Below, piece after piece: positions 17,201 to 24,716 of a DNA stretch of 59,742 bases (position 1 is the stretch's first letter; the number at the start of each line of letters is the position of its first letter). Source of the stretch: Acidimicrobiales bacterium (GTDB taxonomy: Bacteria; Actinomycetota; Acidimicrobiia; Acidimicrobiales; Bog-793); contig DATGLP010000022.1 of NCBI GenBank assembly GCA_035294085.1, forward strand, positions 1 to 59,742, given 5' to 3'. The notes under the pieces are model-generated. The model was not told the origin of the DNA. It made no database searches and saw nothing but the letters and a program-made list of their open reading frames with translations. A program made the translations under genes and the position numbers.

Positions 17201-18031
17201 TCAGTGGGTCAGGAAGTCGATGACGATGCGCGCGTACTCGTCAGGGTGCTCGGTGATGACGAAGTGCCCGCTGCGGTCGCCCCAGATGACGGCACGGGAG
17301 CGAGGAATGAGCTTGAGCAGGCCGAAGGCCTCCTCCACGGGGATCATGCCGTCCTCGTTCCCCCACAGGATGAGCGTGTCGGTGCGGAGCCGGTGCAGCT
17401 CGCCCCGCAGATCGCTGTTCGACGCGTTGGTCATCTCCCGCCGGGACTCGAGGTGCCCAGGCGTGAGCGCCATCTCGAAGCGGTGCTTCACGATCTCTGG
17501 CGTACGGAACTCCTCTCGGGGAGTGAAGTAGCTGAAGACCCGCTCCATGTTCTCGATCGTCGGGTTGTTCGCGAAGGCGCCGAGCGACTTGATCCCCTCG
17601 GGCAGCTCCCCCTCGTGCGGGCCGACCTGCGTCGACTGCACGACGATCTTGCCGCAGCGGTCCGGGTACTCAAGGCCGAAGCGGAGCGCCGCCGGGGCAA
17701 ACTGCGACGACCCGTACTGGTGCGCCCGCTCGATGCCGAGGACGTCCATGAAGTCGCGGATCAGCCGGGCGATGAAGATGTCCATCGGCACGCCGTTGCG
17801 GCTGACGCCCTTCTGGGACTCACCGTAGCCCGGGCAGTCGAGCAGGATGGTGCGGAAGTGCTCGCTCAGCGGCTTGAGCACGTGCTTGGAGTTGTCCCAG
17901 GCGTTCGCGCCCGGCCCGCCGCCGTGGGTGCAGATGAACGCCGGCCCGCTGCCGGCCTCGTTGTAGTGGAGCCGGATCCCGCCGACGTCGACGAAGCGGT
18001 CGGTCTCCTCCTTGCTCAGCAGCTCCGGCAT
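17201..18031 (-). CDS. Meta-cleavage product alpha/beta hydrolase (MhpC/BphD-like)
   Basis: A 276-residue alpha/beta hydrolase of the C-C bond hydrolase group. The oxyanion loop HGGGPGA is at 36-42, the nucleophile Ser109 lies in GSSQF, the acid in WGNEDGMIP and the base in SGHFVITEHP. These enzymes split ring-fission products to a carboxylic acid and 2-hydroxypentadienoate, matching the hydratase downstream. Odd point: the nucleophile elbow lacks the usual second glycine (normally GNSMGG). A related amidase or esterase cannot be excluded. The 225 bases between it and the hydratase gene hold nothing recognised. Confidence 0.8.
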   Translation of the reverse strand: MPELLSKEETDRFVDVGGIRLHYNEAGSGPAFICTHGGGPGANAWDNSKHVLKPLSEHFRTILLDCPGYGESQKGVSRNGVPMDIFIARLIRDFMDVLGIERAHQYGSSQFAPAALRFGLEYPDRCGKIVVQSTQVGPHEGELPEGIKSLGAFANNPTIENMERVFSYFTPREEFRTPEIVKHRFEMALTPGHLESRREMTNASNSDLRGELHRLRTDTLILWGNEDGMIPVEEAFGLLKLIPRSRAVIWGDRSGHFVITEHPDEYARIVIDFLTH

Positions 18032-18068
18032 CTTCGCGCTCTCTCCTTCCTCCGTCCTCGCTGGACAC

Positions 18069-19019
18069 TCACCGGTACTCTGGCGGCAGCGCCGCGACGA
18101 AGAGCTCGTCGAGGCCGACGGGCCGGGAGACGAGCCCCTGATCGAGCGCGGTGGCGAGGAACGCCTCGATGGCCCGCCGGTTCGGCGAGATCCCGAAGGC
18201 GAACGGGTCGCCCCCGACCAGCTCGCGCAGCGCCTCGATGCGATGCCCGGCCGGTGGAAGCGGCCAGCGCGCGTCGAGGCGGCGCTCGCCGATCTCCTTC
18301 GATCGCCTGTAGGCGTCGAGGAGCGCAGGAACGACCTCGGGGTGCTCCTCCACGAGGCTCCGGCGGGCCACGGTGAGGTGCATGACCGGCAGCACTCCCG
18401 TCTTCTCGTAGTACTCGCGCTCGGCCGCCACGCAGTCCGGGTACGCGGGCGTGCTCACCGCGGCGATGTCCGGCGGGATCGCGCGCGCGCCCTGGACGAG
18501 GCAGGCGTCGATCGCGCCCTCGGCCATCAGCTCGGCGAGGCCTCGGCCCTCCTCGAGACGCAGCTCGACGCCGGACGGCAGGCCCACCTCGTCGAAGCGC
18601 TCCGGCTCGACGCTCACCCAGCGCACGTCCTCAGGTCGGACGCCGTGCATCTGCTGGAGCACGAGCCGCTGCCACACGCACGAGGAGATCCAGTACTGCG
18701 GGAGCCCGATCCAGCGACCCGCGAGGTCGTCGACGCCGGCGACGCCGGAGCCCCTCGCGAGGCAGATGCCCGAGTGGACGAAGTGCCGGCCCGAAGTGAA
18801 GACCGGCAGCGCGACGAGCGGCAGGCCCCGCTCGACGGCCCTCACGAACGTGGCGATCGACATCTCCCCGACGTCGTAGCGCAGCTCCAGCATCGCCCGG
18901 GAGTTGGCGTCGATCGTCTCTGGGCGGAAGACGTCGAGCTCGAGGCCATCGGGAACGACCTCGCCGCTCAGGAGGGCGTCGGCGAGCACCGAGGGTCGGA
19001 CCGAGAGGCTGACCCTCAC
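18069..19019 (-). CDS. 4,5-dihydroxyphthalate decarboxylase-like protein (binding-protein fold)
   Basis: A 316-residue protein with the periplasmic-binding fold but no signal peptide. It matches the family of 4,5-dihydroxyphthalate decarboxylases (Pht5-like) in order: LSVRPSVLADALLSGEVVPD, YDVGEMSIATFVRA, LVALPVFTSGRHFVHSGI, DDLAGRWIGLPQYW and DVRWVSVE. Its GTG overlaps the dioxygenase stop by four bases (GTGA), so the two are coupled. Family members decarboxylate ring acids or act as binding proteins. With a Rieske oxygenase and extradiol dioxygenase beside it, a decarboxylase role on a dihydroxy aromatic acid is the best guess. Confidence 0.75.
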   Translation of the reverse strand: MRVSLSVRPSVLADALLSGEVVPDGLELDVFRPETIDANSRAMLELRYDVGEMSIATFVRAVERGLPLVALPVFTSGRHFVHSGICLARGSGVAGVDDLAGRWIGLPQYWISSCVWQRLVLQQMHGVRPEDVRWVSVEPERFDEVGLPSGVELRLEEGRGLAELMAEGAIDACLVQGARAIPPDIAAVSTPAYPDCVAAEREYYEKTGVLPVMHLTVARRSLVEEHPEVVPALLDAYRRSKEIGERRLDARWPLPPAGHRIEALRELVGGDPFAFGISPNRRAIEAFLATALDQGLVSRPVGLDELFVAALPPEYR

Positions 19020-20089
19020 CGGAAGGCCGCCACGCACTTGGACGAGTTGAAGACGTAGGTCTCGGCGTACGCCAGCACCTCGGCGCGCCGGCCCTCCATC
19101 GCGCCGGCGAGGCAGATCCAGTTCAGCATCTCGTGCTGGCCCGAGGCCCGAAGCTCGTCGGGCGACAGGTCGCGCCAGGCGGCGAACTGGTTCTGGCGGA
19201 GCTGCTCGAGGTGGTGGCGATCGGACTCGACGTCGCCCCACAGGTAGCCGTGCATCGGGGTCAGCGACGCGTGCGACCAGCTCGACGAGCCGATGACGAG
19301 CGCGCGGTACGGGCTCGCCGCGAGGATCTCGGCGACGCGCCGGCCGAGGTCGTAGCAGCGCCGAGGCGTCGGCGAAGCCGGCGGCGCCTGATCGACGCCC
19401 TCCATCAGCCGCCCCGGGACGATCTTCCCGCCCGCGGCGGGGACCTTGAGGTCCGCGCCGTAGCAGCTGACGTGGAAGGGGATGACGGTGTAGGGGAAGC
19501 CACGGCGGTCCCAGTCCAGGTAGTCGATGCTGTGGCTGAAGGCGTGCCCGAGACGGGTCAGGTGGTGGAGCCGCCAGCTGCAGGCCACGTCGAAGTCGGA
19601 GAGCACGAGCTCGTTCGCGAGCTCGGTACCGATCCGCCTGCTGCCCGCGAGCGTCTCCTGCAGCGGCGGCTTCTCGAGAGGCCGGGCGAAGGCGGTGGGC
19701 CCCGAGCCGCCCGGGACACCCTCGCGGAAGCCGCCGAGACCGCACTCGTCCATGGCGTACACGCAGAACGGTGGGAGCACGTCCTCCCTGAAGTTCTCGT
19801 ACTGGTCGTCGGCGAAGATGACGATGACCTCCGGCGCGAACTCGTCGATGATGGCGCGCGCCCGCCGGCAGCCGGCGATGGCCTCCTCGCGATGCGCCCT
19901 CGCCGCGCTGAGCGCCTCGTCGTCGCCCCACTCCTTCTGGAGCTCGATCGGCCAGTTCGCGGGGTCGCGCAGCTCCGCCGGGGTGTCCGGGTTGGCGAGG
20001 GTCAGCTTGAAGTACACGTTGGCCATGGTCTCGTCGGTCAGCCCCGGCTGCGGCCCGTGGAACATCCCGATGCCCATGATCTCCGCCAT
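19016..20089 (-). CDS. Class III extradiol ring-cleavage dioxygenase (LigB family)
   Basis: A 357-residue protein with the LigB-type fold. The N-terminal MGIGMFHGPQPG supplies the first His ligand, EVIVIFADDQYENF is near 86-99, and the C-terminal VIGSSSWSHASLTP near 265-278 carries the active-site His region. These Fe(II) enzymes open catecholic rings by meta cleavage. It feeds the hydrolase, hydratase and aldolase downstream, and overlaps the decarboxylase-like gene. The substrate is probably a protocatechuate-, gallate- or catechol-like acid; this cannot be told from sequence alone. Confidence 0.82.
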   Translation of the reverse strand: MAEIMGIGMFHGPQPGLTDETMANVYFKLTLANPDTPAELRDPANWPIELQKEWGDDEALSAARAHREEAIAGCRRARAIIDEFAPEVIVIFADDQYENFREDVLPPFCVYAMDECGLGGFREGVPGGSGPTAFARPLEKPPLQETLAGSRRIGTELANELVLSDFDVACSWRLHHLTRLGHAFSHSIDYLDWDRRGFPYTVIPFHVSCYGADLKVPAAGGKIVPGRLMEGVDQAPPASPTPRRCYDLGRRVAEILAASPYRALVIGSSSWSHASLTPMHGYLWGDVESDRHHLEQLRQNQFAAWRDLSPDELRASGQHEMLNWICLAGAMEGRRAEVLAYAETYVFNSSKCVAAFR

Positions 20090-20156
20090 CGCTCACCTGC
20101 CTCGCTCGAGGAAGTCCCTGGTGCCGTCGGCCCGCCTGCCGGCGCGACCGGCCGAG

Positions 20157-20399
20157 TCAGCGCGTGTCCTCGACGTCGAACTCCACGTCCTGCGCCGAAC
20201 CGACGTGAGCTGCGTGCCAGCCGCGGATCCCCTCCATCGTCGCCCGGACGGCCTCCTCCGCCGTCGCGCCGGACTCGTGCGCGGCGGGGCACTCGGGCGC
20301 CTCGGTCCAGTGCCGACAGCCGCCGTCGGTCGGTGGCGCGGCGTGGACGATGATCCGGTACACCTCCCGGCGCGCCGCGCCGCTGTCTCGATCCCCCAC
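20157..20399 (-). CDS. Small HicB-like domain protein
   Basis: Eighty residues, starting at GTG with GGGAGC upstream. YRIIVHAAPPTDGGCRHW followed by GATAEEAVRATMEGIRGW resembles the partial RNase-H fold of HicB antitoxins, in which a strand-rich start is followed by a DTxEEAlxNixEAI helix. The C-terminal DNA-binding domain of full HicB proteins is missing and no HicA toxin gene is adjacent. It lies inside the ring-cleavage operon, 18 bases after the Rieske oxygenase stop, where electron-transfer partners are usually found. It has only one or two Cys, so it is not a ferredoxin. Confidence 0.5.
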   Translation of the reverse strand: MGDRDSGAARREVYRIIVHAAPPTDGGCRHWTEAPECPAAHESGATAEEAVRATMEGIRGWHAAHVGSAQDVEFDVEDTR

Positions 20400-20417
20400 G
20401 CCGCCGCTCCCGCGACC

Positions 20418-21596
20418 TCAGCTCTGGGCGAAGCCGACGGCGTGCTCGGGCCTCGGGTAGTGGAAGCGGATGATCTCGTTGGCAGCGGGATCGCGCACGA
20501 GCGCCATCGGCTCCTCGCCCCGCTCGACCCGGTCGATCTGCTCGGCCAGCATGCGGCGGAGCAGGGCGATGCCACGGTCGCCCGCCCCGAGGTGCTCCTT
20601 GGTACGGTCGGCGATCCTGCCCTGCGTCTCCCACGCCATCTGGTCTTGCACCTCGAAGGTCAGCATGTCGTAGCCGCCGTCCTCCGTGCGACCGAAGTCG
20701 CGCGGGAGCACCTTCATCTCCCGGATCTCGGACTCGGGGTCCGCGTCCATCCCCTCGGTCGGGTAGAACCGCATCTCGAAGACGTAGGTGTTCTCGTCGT
20801 CGACCGGGACGCGCCAGTGCAGCAGGTCGTCGCGCACGCCGTCACCGATCCGCAGCATGTTCGGGAAGATGAGCGGCGGGCGGACCTCGACGCCCGGGTT
20901 GTCGCCCCCGTACACGACGGTCTTCGTGATGCCCCACTCGCAGCGCTCGAAGTCGTAGCTCACGATCGGGCGCTCGTAGTACGCCGCCCGGATGCGGTCC
21001 GACTCGCCGGCCGGGAAGCCGAGCTCGCGCAGCATGTGGGCGTGCAGGTAGTACGTGTGCGTCGTGTCGGCCGTGTTCTCCTGGATCTGGAGCCAGTTGC
21101 ACTCGAGCGGGCCGCGCAGCCAGAGCGTGCGCCAGCCGTTGCGCATCACGAGCACGTCCCAGCGCGGCAGGAGCGGCGCCGGCTCGGGGCCAAGGTAGGC
21201 GAAGAGGAGCCCGCACAGACGCTGCACGGGGTAGGCGTTGATGCGGATCCGCCGCTTGTAGGCCTCCGACGGCTCGAACGGCTGCTCGATGCACTGCCCC
21301 CCGTCGTAGGCGAACTTCCACCCGTGGTAGGGGCAGCGGATGCCGTCCGGCTCGAGGAAGCCGTAGCGCAGCGAGCAGGACCGGTGCGCGCACTGCTCCG
21401 CGAAGAGCGCGTACTCGCCCGAGGGCTGCAGCGCCAGGACGAGGTCCTCGCCGAGGATTCGGAGGCGCATCATCGGTCGCTCGGGGCTGACCTGGTTCGC
21501 CAGCGCGACGGGGTGCCAGTAGCGACGGAGCAGGTTGCCGCAGGGGGTGCCGGGGCCGACCCGCGTCAGGCGCTCGTTCATCTCCTTGCTCAGCAT
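20418..21596 (-). CDS. Rieske non-heme iron oxygenase, alpha subunit (phthalate-4,5-dioxygenase-like)
   Basis: A 392-residue oxygenase. The Rieske [2Fe-2S] ligands are Cys69, His71, Cys88 and His91 (CAHRS and CPYHGW). The catalytic iron site is NTADTTHTYYLH, with His180 and His185. The start LRRYWHPVALANQV and the long C-terminal domain fit the phthalate dioxygenase / carbazole-type single-component alpha subunits. Such enzymes hydroxylate or demethylate aromatic acids using electrons from a reductase. No reductase gene is present in the window, so it must be supplied from elsewhere. It is followed by the small HicB-like gene and the dioxygenase. Confidence 0.92.
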   Translation of the reverse strand: MLSKEMNERLTRVGPGTPCGNLLRRYWHPVALANQVSPERPMMRLRILGEDLVLALQPSGEYALFAEQCAHRSCSLRYGFLEPDGIRCPYHGWKFAYDGGQCIEQPFEPSEAYKRRIRINAYPVQRLCGLLFAYLGPEPAPLLPRWDVLVMRNGWRTLWLRGPLECNWLQIQENTADTTHTYYLHAHMLRELGFPAGESDRIRAAYYERPIVSYDFERCEWGITKTVVYGGDNPGVEVRPPLIFPNMLRIGDGVRDDLLHWRVPVDDENTYVFEMRFYPTEGMDADPESEIREMKVLPRDFGRTEDGGYDMLTFEVQDQMAWETQGRIADRTKEHLGAGDRGIALLRRMLAEQIDRVERGEEPMALVRDPAANEIIRFHYPRPEHAVGFAQS

Positions 21597-21655
21597 GGGG
21601 CGCTCCTCGATGAGGTCGGTGGGACGGTCTGTCTCAGCACTTCAGCACGCTTTCC

Positions 21656-21685
21656 TAGCTTCCTCCCGGCCGCGGGGGCGGTCAA
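21656..21685 (-). promoter_or_regulatory. Candidate promoter before the Rieske oxygenase gene
   Basis: In the 136 bases between the amidohydrolase and Rieske genes the minus strand shows TTGACC (21685-21680) and AAGCTA (21661-21656), 18 bases apart. The -35 is good and the -10 is poor. It would start the ring-cleavage operon independently of the upstream amidohydrolase. Confidence 0.3.
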
Positions 21686-21732
21686 GGCTCGGGGTTGACT
21701 GGACGAAACGGGCCTCCGCCCACGCCGCACCG

Positions 21733-22707
21733 CTAGCGCCGGGACTCGGGCAGCGCCAGCCCGAGCAGCCCCGCCGCGGTAGCGCCGAGGATCCCGGCCT
21801 TCGCGTCCTCGGGAACCGGGAGGCCGCGGACGTGCTCGATCCGGTCAGCGAACTCCTCGGGCGTCTTCACGTAGGGAAAGTCGGTCCCGAAGACGAGGCG
21901 GTCGTGGCCCACCGTGTCGCAGGCGCAGCGCAGCGCCGGGGCGTGCCGCATCGCCGTGTCGTAGAACAGGCGCCGCACGCCCTCCTCGGACGACCCGGAA
22001 CCCTCAGCGATGCCGCTCGAGCGCCACCCATCCTCGGCCCGCCGCACGTGCGAGGCGATCCGGCCGTGAATGAACGGGAGCGTCCCGCCCAGGTGCGGCA
22101 CGATGATGCGCAGGCGAGGGTTGCGGACGAGCACGCCGGACAGGAGCAGGCGCACGGCCGCGATCGTGTCCTCGAACATCGCGCCCACCGAACGGTCCAT
22201 GCCGTAGCTGTTCGGCCCGAACCCGTCGTAGAGCATCGTCGGGTGGAGGAACACCGTGAGCGCCCGCCGGTCGAGCTCCGCGTACAGCGGTGCGAAGACG
22301 GGGTCGTCGAGCTGTCGCCCGAGCACGCTCGTGCTCATCGCGACGCCCGCGACGCGCGGCTCGCCGACGAGGCGGTCGAGCTCGGCCAGGGCCGCGTCGA
22401 GGTGCGGGAGGGGCAGGGCGATGAAGGTGGCGAAGCGGCCCGCGAACGTCTCGCAGGTCTCGAGGTAGCACTCGTTCGCCTGCTTCGCGAGGTCGACGGC
22501 AACCTTGGGGTCCTCGTAGTAGGGCTGGAGGACGCCGACGGAGAGCACCTGCAGGTCGACGCCGACGCGGTCCATGAGCTCGACCCGCTCGGCGAGCGAC
22601 AGGCTGCTCAGCGGCGCCGCGCTGAGGCGCGGGAGCGCGCCACCGTGCTCCTCCACCCGGCGCAGGAAGTCCGGCGGGAACAGGTGGGCGTGGACGTCGA
22701 CGATCAC
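21733..22707 (-). CDS. Amidohydrolase-2 family protein (ACMSD/resorcylate decarboxylase-like)
   Basis: A 324-residue TIM-barrel metal hydrolase. It begins IVDVHAHLFPPDF (His6, His8 metal ligands), continues with TVFLHPTM, IVPHLGGTLPFIHGR and the terminal metal Asp region VFGTDFPYVKTPEEF. This is the group of aminocarboxymuconate-semialdehyde and resorcylate decarboxylases, so ring or side-chain decarboxylation is likely. GTG 22707 was chosen for its GGGGAGGGG ribosome site. Sixteen bases upstream ends a broken ABC ATPase fragment. A frameshifted copy of this gene's start lies at 30020-30273. Confidence 0.85.
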   Translation of the reverse strand: MIVDVHAHLFPPDFLRRVEEHGGALPRLSAAPLSSLSLAERVELMDRVGVDLQVLSVGVLQPYYEDPKVAVDLAKQANECYLETCETFAGRFATFIALPLPHLDAALAELDRLVGEPRVAGVAMSTSVLGRQLDDPVFAPLYAELDRRALTVFLHPTMLYDGFGPNSYGMDRSVGAMFEDTIAAVRLLLSGVLVRNPRLRIIVPHLGGTLPFIHGRIASHVRRAEDGWRSSGIAEGSGSSEEGVRRLFYDTAMRHAPALRCACDTVGHDRLVFGTDFPYVKTPEEFADRIEHVRGLPVPEDAKAGILGATAAGLLGLALPESRR

Positions 22708-22829
22708 CGGCGATCCCCTCCCCTCACGCCGTCGGCGAGCCGGCAGCGGCATCCTCGGCGGCCCGGACGCCGAGCTCCTCGACGATCAGCTGCCGCAGCT
22801 TGATCGCCGGTGGGCGTACGGTCCCCTCC
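22470..22829. repeat. Left copy of a diverged direct repeat
   Basis: About 360 bases spanning the amidohydrolase 5' part, a 16-base spacer and the last 35 codons of an ABC ATPase. It aligns collinearly with 30030-30380 at roughly 80 percent identity by eye. Long shared blocks include GACGCCGAGCTCCTCGACGA in both copies. Homology stops near 22829 on this side, which marks the left edge of the intervening block. Confidence 0.8.
22724..22829 (-). pseudogene. 3' fragment of an ABC transporter ATPase gene
   Basis: The reading frame ends AIKLRQLIVEELGVRAAEDA and stops at 22724, matching almost residue for residue the end of the intact ATPase at 30290 (AIKLRELIVEELGVQAAEDA). Only about 35 codons remain; the sequence upstream is unrelated and no start exists. 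It is a truncated remnant sitting exactly where the full ATPase would lie relative to the amidohydrolase. Confidence 0.85.
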
Positions 22830-23590
22830 GCAGGCGTGACGCGCAGCCAGCCTACGCAGGCTCGCCGATGACGCGGTCGCCGATGACGGTCGCCGAGCAC
22901 GTCATTCGCCAGGCCGATTTCCCGGACTCTCCACACAACGCCATCCTGTCGCGCGGCAGCATCGCGCTGCCCCCACGCTAGGGGGACGTGCGCGAACGTC
23001 AAGGCCGCCAGATCGATCAATGGAACGAGATCGAAGGGTCCCGAGCTTCGACCCTCACCACCTTTCGGCCCTCGCCACCTTCTGTCGGGCCACAGACCTC
23101 TCGCCGGCGCTGGCGGAGGCCTGGTTCACCACCTGGCCGCGCGGACCAAGCCCCGACGACGCGATCCGGGTCGGGCTCCGGCACGACAGCCGCACCCAGT
23201 TCACCTCGACCGACGACCGCCAGGTCCCCGACGCCCGCGGCGTCTAGGCGTTCTGCACTGCCTCCCGGCACCCCAACGGGATCGCCTCCCTCGAACGGCT
23301 GTATCGGACCCTCGAGGAGGAGGCGTCTGACCCAACGACCTCCCCGACTTCGACGCGGCGCTGGCGCCATCGCGGCCTGGGTCGAGGACGACGACACACA
23401 CCGCCCGCGCGAGCCGCTGGGCCGAGGCACCACCTCGGCCGAAGCCCGAGCGGGGCGCTCAGCCAACGCACCTCCGCCGCCTGACTGTCGACCAGCGCGG
23501 GAGTCGCCTCGCTGCACGCGACGGGCGTGTGGCACCACCACGCCACGACGGCACCGCCCCCCCACCACACCAGCACCGGCCACAGGTCGG
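22830..23590. other. Left edge of the inserted block
   Basis: This 761-base stretch has no intact gene. It runs from the end of the repeat homology to the biotin carrier gene and contains the transposase remnant described separately (23150-23455). No terminal inverted repeat or target duplication could be seen by eye. Confidence 0.5.
23150..23455 (+). pseudogene. Degraded transposase, integrase-core (rve) fragment
   Basis: Read across two frameshifts, the plus strand shows the order seen in IS3/IS481-type integrase cores: GLRHDSRTQFTS (second catalytic Asp), then HPNGIASLERLYRTLEEEAS (catalytic Glu helix), then AAIAAWVEDDDTHRPREPLG and TSAEARA, equivalent to the usual AIAAWIEDYNxxRPHxALGxxTPxE end. 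An in-frame TAG lies at 23245-23247. It is broken and truncated, with no N-terminal part recognised, and it borders the inserted block. Confidence 0.65.
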
Positions 23591-24154
23591 CTATGCCACC
23601 TCCAGCTCGATCAGAGCCTGACCGAACTCAACGAACTCCTCGTTCTGCACGAGGACGCGCTTCACACGCCCTGCCTTGCCCGCCAGAACGGCTGTGAACA
23701 CCTTCATCGCCTCGATCAGACCGACGGTCGTCTCGGGACGGACCGTGTCGCCTACCTGCACGTAGGGCGGAGCACCCGGTTCCGGCGCGCTGTAGAAGGT
23801 ACCGACCAGCGGCGCCAGTACCACATCCCCAGGTGCTTCGACCTGAGGACCGGCACGAGGACCGTTCGGCGCCGCTTCGGTCTCCTGCGAGCACGAAGCC
23901 GCGTCCACGGCTGTCTCGTCGCGGTTGCCTACCCTTGGCGCAACCGCCGATCCGACGGTACCCGCGGGGTCGACCGCAACCGGGGATGAGGCGAGGGCGG
24001 CCGGCACGCCGAACCGGTTCAGTTCGGCCACGGCGGCGGCATCTACGCCGATCACGAGCTCGCCGTTCTCGGCCACGACGCGCAGCGCGCCGATGCGTCT
24101 GTTCGCCACCAGCTCGACGAGCTCCTGGATCTCAGAATTCCGCAACTCGAACAC
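23591..24154 (-). CDS. Biotin carboxyl carrier protein
   Basis: A 187-residue AccB-like carrier. The C-terminal biotinyl domain (about 108-187) contains the biotinylation motif EAMK at 148-151, with Lys151 as acceptor, after PLVGTFYSAPEPGAPPY, the thumb region typical of acetyl-CoA carboxylase BCCPs. A Pro/Ala-rich linker joins it to an N-terminal helical region (LRNSEIQELVELVANRRIGA) that usually docks on the carboxylase. GTG start with GGGGAG upstream. It is the last gene of the carboxylase block and would carry CO2 between the biotin carboxylase (28509) and the carboxyltransferase (26881). Confidence 0.9.
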   Translation of the reverse strand: MFELRNSEIQELVELVANRRIGALRVVAENGELVIGVDAAAVAELNRFGVPAALASSPVAVDPAGTVGSAVAPRVGNRDETAVDAASCSQETEAAPNGPRAGPQVEAPGDVVLAPLVGTFYSAPEPGAPPYVQVGDTVRPETTVGLIEAMKVFTAVLAGKAGRVKRVLVQNEEFVEFGQALIELEVA

Positions 24155-24716
24155 CGCAGATCTCCCCTCGCCGCAACAACTCCCCTGCCGACCGAAACGG
24201 CACCGAGCCGACCTTCGCCGGGCCGCCAGCGCCCGTGCCAGATCAGCGGTCCGACCGCACTCCTGGGCCGCAGCTTCTCAGCGGTACGGCTCCTCTCAGA
24301 ACTCGGACGACCGCGTCGCCTCCACAGCTGGGTGTTCACGCAGCGAACGATGCGTGTGTGGAGCAGCGACGTCGACGCAGCCGAACGGCCAGGAGACAGT
24401 GCGCGCGCAAGGAGCTGCACCTGACCGCCACCGAGACCACCGGGAAGACGGTCACCACCGACCTGATCAGCGTGCGTCTGAAGACAGCCGACGGGTCGCC
24501 ATGTGCCATCTGCACCCTCGTACCCGTGCTCGATCTTGTAGCCCGTCTGCGAGGCGTTGACGACCGTGCCTTGGGCATCGACGAGGGTGCCTCGGGCACC
24601 GACGACGGCGTCGACGGAGTCGCACTCCTGCTCGGCCAGGCCAGAGCCGGGCCATTCGTTCTGGCGACGTGCGGGTGCTGTCTCGTGGTCTTCCCTGCCC
24701 CTGATGGCCAGCATTC
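24155..24716. other. 562-base gap inside the carboxylase block
   Basis: No intact gene is seen between the biotin carrier and the amidohydrolase gene. The part next to the amidohydrolase (24495-24620, minus strand) may be the remnant of a sugar-kinase-like gene; the rest (24160-24490) holds nothing I recognise. The decayed DNA suggests a gene was lost here. Confidence 0.5.
24495..24620 (-). pseudogene. Possible remnant of an FGGY-family carbohydrate kinase N-terminus
   Basis: The minus strand reads SVDAVVGARGTLVDAQGTVV, then NASQTGYKIEHGYEG. This resembles the first ATP-binding strand pair of FGGY kinases (G-T-x-G-x-R-x-x-L-V-D-x-x-G-x-V-V, then Y-x-x-x-H-x-x-x-G). Similarity fades within about 45 residues, no kinase core follows and there is no start codon context. 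A chance resemblance is possible. Confidence 0.35.

Noticed and set aside
22988-23989. Long plus-strand frame across the transposase remnant and the biotin carrier gene.
   Set aside because: It is antisense to the clear carrier gene and mixes unrelated frames; only the short integrase-like part is meaningful.
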